Origin: Clostridium_F caseinilyticum
Lineage (GTDB): Bacteria > Bacillota > Clostridia > Clostridiales > Clostridiaceae
NCBI RefSeq assembly: GCF_046127645.1
Contig: NZ_CP175919.1
Reading direction: 5' to 3' (one strand)
Length of the DNA: 64,000 nucleotides
The notes below the pieces were generated by a model, which was given only the letters and a program-made list of their open reading frames with translations, had not been told where the DNA came from and ran no database searches. Position numbers and translations under genes: made by a program. Positions 52,655 through 60,450 of the stretch are shown piece after piece (the stretch's first letter is position 1; each line of letters starts with the position of its first letter).

Positions 52655-54289
52655 CTAAAATACCTCCTTAGGTATAGAAAACCTGACTTTTGTTCCTTTA
52701 TTTAATTTGCTTTCTATATGTATAAAACTTTTTTCTCCATATAATAACTTTAGCCTTTTGTTAACATTTGAAAGTCCTATGCCAGGCCAATTGTTTACTA
52801 CATAATTAAGTTTATTCTCATCCATGCCTACTCCTGTATCTTTTATTATAAATTTTACTTTATCCTTTTCATCTATTGCTGTAATTATCACATTTCCTCC
52901 TTGCGGTTTTAATAGTATTCCATGTTTCATAGAATTTTCTATTATAGGTTGAAGTACAAATACAGGAACTTTAATATTTAAAAGTTCTTCTGGTATATTA
53001 ATATCTATATTTAGCCTTTCTTCAAATCTCGCCTTTTCTATACCCAAATAAGATTCTAAAAACTCCATTTCATCTTTTAATGTAATTTTTTCATCTTGTC
53101 TTTTCAGAGTTTGTCTAAAATAATTTGCAAGATTTAATATAAGCTCTCTAGCTTTTGTAGGATTAGTTCTACAAAATGATGCTATAGTATTTAATGTATT
53201 AAATAAAAAATGTGGATGTATTTGATTTCTCAACATTTTAAATTCTGCCTTTGAAACTTCTTGAGCTAATTGATCTAATTCATATAATTCCATTTGCGTA
53301 GCTAAAAGAGCACTTAATTCCTTAGCAAAATTACTAAAATACCTATCTACACTTTTATAAGACTTAATTTGTATTCCTATGACAAATTTAAATATATTAT
53401 TATCTGTAAATATAGGTATGCAATAGAATAGTTTTTCTTGATTATAATCTTGAAATTTTATTAATCTATACCCTTTAAATCTAAAATATTCATTTATTTT
53501 CTCTCTTAATTTTTCTTTGTTCACTTCGCCTCCATTATAAGAAAATATATCATCATTTCCAGCAATAAATATGCTTTCTAAGTTTATTGATTCATATATT
53601 ATAGAACATACTTTATCAGAAATCTCTTGACTAAATCCACTTTTTAAATAAATAGAAGTTTTTTTAGCTATATTAAGAGCTTTTTGAGATTGGATTGCAC
53701 CAATTTTTTTATAATATTCTTGTGTATTATTTATAATATTTATAAATATACCTACTCCAATAGAATTCGTTACTATCATCGGCAATGCTATAACTCTTTC
53801 TAATTGTAAAGCTGCTTCATAAGGTTTTGCTACTAATAAAATTATTATCATCTGTAATACTTCTGCTATTATAGCTGATGTAATACCTGTAGAAACGTCT
53901 ATCCCCTTTTCCTTTGTAATTACATTAGCTATTCCTCCTATTATCCCTTCTATTATAGTAGATATAGCACAGGATAGAGCTGTGAATCCACCTAAAAAAT
54001 ATCTATGAGTTCCTGCTATAATCCCAACCATAACCCCTACTAATGGTCCTCCTATATATCCAGCCACTATAGTCCCTATAGGTCTTGCATTAGCTAAAGC
54101 ATAGGGTTCTATGTTAACCCCAGTATAAGTACCTAATACAGATAAGATGCTAAAAAAAGTTATAATTATCAATTTATACTTATAATCAGATTTATTTTTA
54201 AGAAATTTATTAAAAGTTTTAGTTTGACTATATAAATAAGCTGCCATTCCAATAAGGGACATACTTTCTAATAATTGTATATATATCAT
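52655..54289 (-). CDS. LytS-family sensor histidine kinase
   Basis: A 544-residue kinase with the 5TM-5TMR_LYT sensor domain: several helices in residues 1-190, including GTYTGVNIEPYALANARPIGTIVAGYIGGPLVGVMVGIIAGTHRYFLGG. A GAF-like cytoplasmic region (about 205-335) follows. The His-kinase core has NQIHPHFLFNTLN (phospho-His 360) and ends in an HATPase domain (IIENSMKHGILL, IKDTGVGM, GIGLSNVNKRL). LytS-type kinases sense pyruvate or membrane changes in other bacteria, and the CstA transporter next door makes a pyruvate/peptide signal plausible here. That is inference. Confidence 0.94.
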   Translation of the reverse strand: MIYIQLLESMSLIGMAAYLYSQTKTFNKFLKNKSDYKYKLIIITFFSILSVLGTYTGVNIEPYALANARPIGTIVAGYIGGPLVGVMVGIIAGTHRYFLGGFTALSCAISTIIEGIIGGIANVITKEKGIDVSTGITSAIIAEVLQMIIILLVAKPYEAALQLERVIALPMIVTNSIGVGIFINIINNTQEYYKKIGAIQSQKALNIAKKTSIYLKSGFSQEISDKVCSIIYESINLESIFIAGNDDIFSYNGGEVNKEKLREKINEYFRFKGYRLIKFQDYNQEKLFYCIPIFTDNNIFKFVIGIQIKSYKSVDRYFSNFAKELSALLATQMELYELDQLAQEVSKAEFKMLRNQIHPHFLFNTLNTIASFCRTNPTKARELILNLANYFRQTLKRQDEKITLKDEMEFLESYLGIEKARFEERLNIDINIPEELLNIKVPVFVLQPIIENSMKHGILLKPQGGNVIITAIDEKDKVKFIIKDTGVGMDENKLNYVVNNWPGIGLSNVNKRLKLLYGEKSFIHIESKLNKGTKVRFSIPKEVF

Positions 54290-54314
54290 AAATTTCTCCC
54301 CTTAAATTACATTA

Positions 54315-54359
54315 TTATTGTATAATTTATTAAATATTCTTTAATAAATTATACAATAA
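54315..54359. promoter_or_regulatory. 20-bp perfect palindrome in the divergent lytS/cstA promoter region
   Basis: Arms TTATTGTATAATTTATTAAA (54315-54334) and its exact complement (54340-54359), loop TATTC. Each arm contains a TATAAT, one on each strand, so the palindrome may hold both divergent -10 boxes or an operator. Its regulator is unknown; the LytTR protein is a candidate. Confidence 0.65.
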
Positions 54360-54525
54360 ATAAATATTTTTTCTATGCCAAATTGCTAAACAAGGAATTT
54401 TTTCTACAATTCAATGTGTTTTTATGACCTTTTATAAAAATATTATTAATAAAAATTTAATAATATATTATGATTTAACTGTATTTCAATATTGTAATCG
54501 ATTAAATTTAGTAGGAGGTAGTTTT

Positions 54526-55944
54526 ATGATATCATTTTTTCTTTCATTAATAGCACTTATTGTTGGTTATCTAATTTATGGTAAAATAGTAGAAAAAATG
54601 TTTGGAGCAGACGAAACAAAAGAAACTCCAGCAATTAGATTAGAAGATGGAGTTGACTTTGTTCCAATGCCAGCTTGGAAAATTTTTATGATTCAATTTT
54701 TAAATATTGCAGGTTTAGGTCCAATATTTGGGGCTATAGCTGGTGCACTTTGGGGTCCTGCTGCATTTTTATGGATTGTGTTTGGTTCTATTTTTGCAGG
54801 TGGAGTGCATGATTATTTTTCAGGTATGCTATCTGTAAGACATGATGGTGCAAGTATACCTGAAGTAGTCGGTAAATATCTTGGTCCTGGTTTCAAACAA
54901 TTTATGAGGGGTTTTTCTGTAATACTTTTGATTCTTACTGGTGTTGTATTTATAATAGGGCCTGCTGGTCTTTTAAATACCTTAACTGGTTATAATAAAG
55001 TTATATGGATATATATAATATTTATTTACTATATTCTTGCAACTATGCTTCCTGTAGATAAAATTATAGGAAAAATATACCCTATATTTGGTTTATGTTT
55101 ACTTATAATGGCCATAGGCGTCGCTACTGGTTTAATAGTTCAAGGATATCACATACCAGAAGTAACTTTAGCAAACCTACACCCTAACGAACTTCCAATG
55201 TGGCCTTTAATGTTTGTAACAATTGCCTGTGGAGCTATATCTGGTTTCCACTCAACTCAATCTCCATTAATGGCTAGATGTATAACAAATGAAAAACAAG
55301 GAAGACAAATATTTTATGGAGCAATGATAGCCGAAGGAATACTCGCTTTAATCTGGGCTGCTGCTGCAATGACTTTCTTTGGAAGCACTGGAGAACTCGG
55401 CAAACAAATGGCGGCTCACGGAGGGCAAGCTTGGGTAGTAAATACTATTTCCAATTCATTACTTGGGAAAATAGGTGGTGCCTTAGCTATACTTGGAGTT
55501 GTTGCATGTCCAATAACTTCTGGTGATACAGCTTTTAGAAGCTCAAGGCTTATAGTAGCTGACTTCTTAAACTATGAACAAGGGCCTATAAAAAACAGAT
55601 TAGCAATAAGTATACCTCTATTCGTTATAGGTTTTGTATTAACAAAAATAAATTTTGATATTGTTTGGAGATATTTTGCTTGGTCAAACCAAACCTTGGC
55701 TATGATAGTTTTATGGACTGCAGCTGCTTATTTACACAAAATAAATAAATCTCATTGGATGGCAACTATACCAGCTGTATTTATGACTGGAGTTTCTATA
55801 ACTTATATACTTGTAGCTCCAGAAGGATTCAAACTTAGTACATCAATTGGATATCCTATAGGTATTATAGTAGCTTTAGCTGTTCTAGCACTATTCTTAA
55901 AGAAAACAGCTTCTAGAAAAAGTAATATGAATATAGCAGGATAA
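54526..55944 (+). CDS. CstA-family transporter (pyruvate/peptide)
   Basis: A 472-residue membrane protein of the carbon-starvation CstA/BtsT family, which import peptides or pyruvate. The signature runs from the start (MISFFLSLIALIVGYLIYGKIVEKMFG) through VPMPAWKIFMIQFLNIAGLGPIFGAIAGALWGPAAFLWIVFGSIFAGGVHDYFSGMLSVRHDG. Later segments are ISGFHSTQSPLMARCI and ACPITSGDTAFRSSRLIVADFL. About twelve helices are seen. The ATG at 54526 with TAGGAGG upstream matches the family N-terminus; the 34 earlier in-frame codons are leader. It is divergent from lytS/lytTR and is followed by the repeat element. Confidence 0.93.
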   Translation: MISFFLSLIALIVGYLIYGKIVEKMFGADETKETPAIRLEDGVDFVPMPAWKIFMIQFLNIAGLGPIFGAIAGALWGPAAFLWIVFGSIFAGGVHDYFSGMLSVRHDGASIPEVVGKYLGPGFKQFMRGFSVILLILTGVVFIIGPAGLLNTLTGYNKVIWIYIIFIYYILATMLPVDKIIGKIYPIFGLCLLIMAIGVATGLIVQGYHIPEVTLANLHPNELPMWPLMFVTIACGAISGFHSTQSPLMARCITNEKQGRQIFYGAMIAEGILALIWAAAAMTFFGSTGELGKQMAAHGGQAWVVNTISNSLLGKIGGALAILGVVACPITSGDTAFRSSRLIVADFLNYEQGPIKNRLAISIPLFVIGFVLTKINFDIVWRYFAWSNQTLAMIVLWTAAAYLHKINKSHWMATIPAVFMTGVSITYILVAPEGFKLSTSIGYPIGIIVALAVLALFLKKTASRKSNMNIAG

Positions 55945-55996
55945 AATAAAAAAAATATCTTAAAATAAGGAAATTACGACTTAAAAGGTAGTTTAC

Positions 55997-56215
55997 CTTC
56001 AGTATATTAAAAATTTGGATATGTGTCTAGAAGGGCAACTCAATTCGCTAAGATATTCTAAATTTGTTTTTGTAAAATATATTGAAAAAAATGATAACTC
56101 GCTATTCGCTCAAACAATCAGTTTTTTCTAATATATTTTCAAAAAACAAATAAGAATATCTAAGCTTTTTCGAATGCCCTTTACGCCACATATCCCAATT
56201 TTTAATATACTGAAG
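55997..56215. repeat. giant hairpin 1 (98-nt imperfect arms)
   Basis: The left arm (55997-56094) starts CTTCAGTATATTAAAAATT and the right arm (56118-56215) ends with its complement. The arms stay complementary, with few mismatches and short slips, over about 98 nt. The loop is about 23 nt. The arms share the core CTAAGATATTCT / AGAATATCTAAG and GAAGGGCA / TGCCCTTT. Confidence 0.85.
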
Positions 56216-56888
56216 CTAGTCTAGATTTCTTAGATTACATAATATAAAGAACAGATGAGAATTAAAAGAATAAATACTGTTAATCAATAAGTAATTATAA
56301 AAATTATTTTAAGCAAGGCTTTCATAAAATTTTCGTTAGAAAATTAATGCGTAGCATGTCAAAAATGAATTTTCATAACATTTATATAAACTAAAATTAC
56401 AATGAATCCTATTTGCATTAGCAAACAAATTTAATATAATAAAGCTAATAGATTCAATAAGTTTTATTGTATATAAAGTTACAAAAATTATTGTATAAAT
56501 ACATTATTTATAGTTGTAAATGCCTAATATAAAGTGTTTTTCATCTTATAATATAAAAAGAAATTCTCATATATTTAACAAAAACCTTCTGGCTACGCCG
56601 ATTATTGTGAATAAAATTAATGGGTTTTTACATAGAAATGTAAATTAATTACTATAGGAAGTCTACGACTGCGCTATCGGTTTTTTAATCATTTACATAT
56701 GAAATTTAGATTCGATTTTATAGTTTTTAAACTTAGTTAGAGTCATTGGAATTAAAGATTTTGTGTAAAGAAGTGGAACAAAATTATCCTTTAGTCGGTT
56801 TTGTCTCTCGTCAAAAATTATAATAACATCTTTTAAAGGTATTAAAACAATAAATAATTTTAGAGAAAATAGATATCTAAAAAAATAA

Positions 56889-57019
56889 TAAGAATACTTT
56901 ATTTGTGAACTAATATTTAAGCGTGAAGTAAACAGGAGGTTTACTTAGCTCTGCTGCTACAAGACGTGGCATTAGAGCGTTAGTTTAAATATTAGAACAC
57001 AAATATTAGTATTCTTTAT
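56889..57019. repeat. giant hairpin 2 with nested stems
   Basis: The left arm (about 56889-56923, containing AGAATACT and CTAATATTTAA) pairs with the right arm (about 56978-57019, containing AATATTAG and AGTATTCT). Inside are a perfect GTAAAC/GTTTAC stem (56928-56944) and GCTCT/AGAGC (56948-56978), giving a forked structure. Confidence 0.7.
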
Positions 57020-57145
57020 TTTTATAGCTATCTATTGAACAAAAGTATTTATTGTTTTAATTCTCACCCTTTAAAGGATGTTAAGTCGTAATTTCCTTAT
57101 ATTTACTATATTAAAATTAACTTTATTTTGAGACATTCTTCTTTA

Positions 57146-60073
57146 TTATTCAAATAAATTTATTATGTTGTTGAATTTATCCTTGTTTTCTTTTATTTTG
57201 TCTTCATTTCCAATGACACATATATAATCTTTTTCCATTAATTCTTTAACAATATTACTAAATTCCTTTATTTTTTCTTTATTAGTAGATAATATTTCTT
57301 CTCTTTCTTTTTGTCTATCTTCATAGGATATTTTTCTTATATAATTTTCAGCAGCTCTTTCTCCTTTTACAGAAGGTGTTAAAGGGGTATCTAAATCAGA
57401 AATAGTTCCTATAATATACTTTGTCATTTCCCTATCTTCTGGGTTGAACTCAGAAATATATTTAAATGTTTCATTATAAGCTTCTATAGTTTTCATTAAA
57501 TTAGGATCTCTATATGATGCAAAGAACATATTACCGTTTTTCACAAAAGATGCAAAAGCGCCATATGCACCGCCCTGAACTCTGACTTTATTCCACAAAT
57601 AGTCATAATTTACTATAGTTCTTAAAACTTGCATACTTCCATTATATTTATACCCTAATTTTAAATAGTTATATCCCTTAGCTACATATTGAACTTTTGA
57701 GGAAGTTGAAAAACCTTCATTGCTGTTATTAAAGTTGAATTCATAATCATTATATTGTAATTCTTCCTCTTTTAAACTATCATATAATGTCTTAAATTCT
57801 TCATTTATAGTATTAAACTCTTCTTCTTCGCCAGTAATACTTATTAATAAATTTTTAGAATTAAATATTTTATTAAACACATTTTGTAAATTTCCACTTA
57901 TTTTTTCGAATTTTTCTTCAAAGTTTTTCTCTATATCTACAATAAATTTATAAAATTCTATTCCTGATAAAAGTTCATCATATTTACCATGAGATGAAAA
58001 ATATGAAAATAATCTCTTAACAGCTACAGTATGACCTCTATCAAACATTATCATTTCTAATCTAGATTTTAATTCTTGTATTATTTCTTTTAATCTATTT
58101 TTTTCATCAAACTTAGAATTGATAAGTATTTCTGATAATAGTTTCATAAGCTCTTTGACATTACTAGTTAAACATTTAGATTTAATAGTGAACATAGGCG
58201 TATATTTTTCATAACTTTCCTTTTCACTAAATATTTCTGCATTATATCTAATACCACCTGTACTTATATTAACTTCATTAGATAGATCTTGATAATTATA
58301 ATTTTTTGTACTTACTTTTCCAAGGACAGCTGACAATAGCGCTATATATGGTATATTTTCTTTTTCTACTGCTCTAGTATTAAAATATAAGTTTAAATAT
58401 GAAATTTTATTAGTAAATACGTTATGATATAAAGTTTTAATACCTAAAATATTTTTTTCCTCTAAAGGAAGTCTTTCAGATTCTTTATTTATATCATCTA
58501 TAGAAAGTAATGGTATTTTACTCAAGTTTTCCATAGAATCTTTTTGGTTTTGTCTTTCTTTTAATTTTTTAGTCTGTTCTATTAATAGTTCCAGCTCTTC
58601 CTCTGTTAAACTTTCTTTATAGTCTTTTAATTTTTTTCTTATATTTTCTATTCTTTTTTCTTCAAGTCCTTTTTCTGGGTTTACTACAAGTACTGAGTAA
58701 TGCTTATTATCTAAAATATATTTTTGTATTAAATCCTCAAAATAATTAGAAGTTAATGCAACTTTTATTTTTTCTAGAACCTCTTCATATTTTAGATGCA
58801 TTGTAGGTTCTTCATCATAAAGCCAACTTTCCATAGATTTTATATGATATATTAAACCTTTTGGATATCCCTGATAATCTGCTTCTCTTAAACTAAATTC
58901 TTTTAAATTTATTGATGATTCTATTAATTTTTTATCTATACCATTTTTCACCAAGCTTTGAAGTGTATTAAATACTACGGATTTAAATTCTTCTATCTTA
59001 TCAACATTAGAATTTTTAACTATTATACTAATTGTAGATTGAAGTATACTATTATCATAAACACCAAATACATCCTTACCTAAACCTGCATCTAATAAGG
59101 CTTTCTTTAACGGTGAAGATGGTGTCTCAAGAAGTATATGTTCTAAAATTTCAAATGCTAAATATAATTCCTTATCTATAGATTTACCTAATAAGAAATT
59201 TAAACTTAAGTATGTTTTATCTTCAATTTTTTCTTCTTTAGATATAGGATATTTAACTTCTATATATTTAGGTTCTTTAAATGCTTCTTGAGGTTTTATT
59301 TTCGAACTCACCTCTTGTCTATCAAAATCTTTTAAATAATTTTCATCTATGAATTTTAATTTCTCTAATATATCTAAATCTCCATATAAATACAAATAAC
59401 TATTGGATGGATGATAATATTTTTTATGGAATTCTTTAAAATCTTCCTGAGTAAGATCTGGTATATAATCTGGATCTCCACCAGACTCTACACCATATAT
59501 AGTATCTGGTAATAAAGATTCTTGTATTTTTCTAAATAATATAGATTCTGGTGAAGAGAATGCTCCCTTCATTTCATTATATACAACACCTTTATATGTT
59601 ATATCATCTTCCTTATTTTCTATTTCATAATGCCAACCTTCTTGCATCATTATTTCTGGATATTTATATATATTAGGATATAATACTGCATCTAAGTACA
59701 CATCCATTAAATTTGTAAAATCTTTATCATTTGTACTTCCTACAGGATACATAGTTTTATCTGGAAATGTCATAGCATTTAAAAATGTATTTAGAGAGCC
59801 TTTTATTAATTCCACAAAAGGTTCTTTAACTGGAAATTTTCTTGATCCACACAAAACAGAATGTTCTAATATATGAGCTACCCCTGTGCTATCTTTTGGG
59901 GGAGTTCTAAAACTTATAGAAAAAATCTTGTTGTCATCATCATTTTTTATAAAAAGTAATTTAGCTCCACTTTTTTCATGTAAAAATACTTGAGCTAAAG
60001 AATTAATTTCTTTTATTTCTTCTTCGTTTATCAATTTAAATCCATTATAGATTTCTCCTGATTTTAAATTCAT
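57146..60073 (-). CDS. M16C-family zinc metallopeptidase (PreP-like)
   Basis: A 975-residue insulinase-type peptidase that degrades unfolded peptides in a closed chamber. Zinc ligands and base are in the inverted HILEH motif at 67-71. The distal glutamate is in YKGVVYNEMKGAF (about residue 150), and the substrate-contact region is VRVQGGAYGAFASF near residue 825. The M16C-associated middle domain (about 480-560) has a charged linker, and length is typical of the presequence-protease group. The ATG follows AAAGGAGAAAATACT. The gene is single, facing the repeat element at its 3' end. Confidence 0.94.
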   Translation of the reverse strand: MNLKSGEIYNGFKLINEEEIKEINSLAQVFLHEKSGAKLLFIKNDDDNKIFSISFRTPPKDSTGVAHILEHSVLCGSRKFPVKEPFVELIKGSLNTFLNAMTFPDKTMYPVGSTNDKDFTNLMDVYLDAVLYPNIYKYPEIMMQEGWHYEIENKEDDITYKGVVYNEMKGAFSSPESILFRKIQESLLPDTIYGVESGGDPDYIPDLTQEDFKEFHKKYYHPSNSYLYLYGDLDILEKLKFIDENYLKDFDRQEVSSKIKPQEAFKEPKYIEVKYPISKEEKIEDKTYLSLNFLLGKSIDKELYLAFEILEHILLETPSSPLKKALLDAGLGKDVFGVYDNSILQSTISIIVKNSNVDKIEEFKSVVFNTLQSLVKNGIDKKLIESSINLKEFSLREADYQGYPKGLIYHIKSMESWLYDEEPTMHLKYEEVLEKIKVALTSNYFEDLIQKYILDNKHYSVLVVNPEKGLEEKRIENIRKKLKDYKESLTEEELELLIEQTKKLKERQNQKDSMENLSKIPLLSIDDINKESERLPLEEKNILGIKTLYHNVFTNKISYLNLYFNTRAVEKENIPYIALLSAVLGKVSTKNYNYQDLSNEVNISTGGIRYNAEIFSEKESYEKYTPMFTIKSKCLTSNVKELMKLLSEILINSKFDEKNRLKEIIQELKSRLEMIMFDRGHTVAVKRLFSYFSSHGKYDELLSGIEFYKFIVDIEKNFEEKFEKISGNLQNVFNKIFNSKNLLISITGEEEEFNTINEEFKTLYDSLKEEELQYNDYEFNFNNSNEGFSTSSKVQYVAKGYNYLKLGYKYNGSMQVLRTIVNYDYLWNKVRVQGGAYGAFASFVKNGNMFFASYRDPNLMKTIEAYNETFKYISEFNPEDREMTKYIIGTISDLDTPLTPSVKGERAAENYIRKISYEDRQKEREEILSTNKEKIKEFSNIVKELMEKDYICVIGNEDKIKENKDKFNNIINLFE

Positions 60074-60319
60074 AGTATTTTCTCCTTTCTAAATTTACTA
60101 TCTATGCCTATTATTTTATATAGTGATATTAATTATACCATATATTTCTTATGGGATATATTTCATTAAAGTTGCATTAAGATAATTATATGTTTAACAA
60201 AAATATTCAAATCATTTACATTTTTAAATTATAATTTAATAATTTTATTTAAAAATTTTTATAATACAACTGTTTTGAAATCCATTATTTAATTTTTTTA
60301 AATTTTTATTGTTAATGTT

Positions 60320-60348
60320 TTGACATAGTGACTTTTTTATTGTATAAT
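60320..60348 (+). promoter_or_regulatory. perfect consensus sigma-A promoter
   Basis: TTGACA (60320-60325), a 17-bp spacer, and TATAAT (60343-60348): all twelve positions match consensus. It points along the plus strand into a region with no convincing gene, about 70 bp upstream of a terminator. Confidence 0.85.
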
Positions 60349-60354
60349 GAATTC

Positions 60355-60440
60355 ATAAGATAGATGAATAAAACTAGTAAAACCCATTATAAACTTCCCA
60401 TAGTAAAAAGCACCGCTTCCCCAAGCAGTGCTTTTCTTTT
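60355..60440 (+). ncRNA. candidate small RNA, about 85 nt
   Basis: Defined by the consensus promoter at 60320-60348 and the terminator hairpin at 60406-60434 followed by TTTTCTTTT. Only a poor 28-codon frame without a ribosome site (ATG at 60364) lies between. Its 3' part is antisense to the 3' end of the pyruvate carboxylase transcript, since the same hairpin also ends that gene. The remainder of 60074-60450 is AT-rich. Confidence 0.6.
60406..60434. terminator. bidirectional terminator of pyc and the candidate small RNA
   Basis: Stem AAAAGCAC(c)GCTT / AAGC(a)GTGCTTTT, one internal mismatch, 5-nt loop, T-rich exits on both strands. It ends about 17 bp from the pyc stop codon. Confidence 0.85.
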
Positions 60441-60450
60441 ATCTATATAA

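Larger units (their letters stand above)
55965..57100. mobile_element. 1,136-bp gene-less element with 20-bp perfect terminal inverted repeats
   Basis: Bounded by ATAAGGAAATTACGACTTAA (55965-55984) and its exact inverse complement (57081-57100). It contains no open frame of useful length on either strand. Two giant hairpins lie inside, near each end (55997-56215 and 56889-57019), plus smaller stems in the middle such as TTTACAT/ATGTAAA. The element fills the space between convergent cstA and the M16C gene. It could be a non-autonomous transposon relic or a large structured RNA. No clear target-site duplication is visible at the ends, so transposition is unproven. Confidence 0.7.

Noticed and set aside
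55965..57100. Interpretation as a group I intron, group II intron or IStron
   Set aside because: I could not find the P7/P3 core, domain V or a transposase/TnpB frame, and such elements do not carry 20-bp terminal inverted repeats.
60364..60450. 28-codon ORF inside the candidate small RNA
   Set aside because: There is no ribosome site, and it reads through the terminator hairpin to its end; more likely non-coding.
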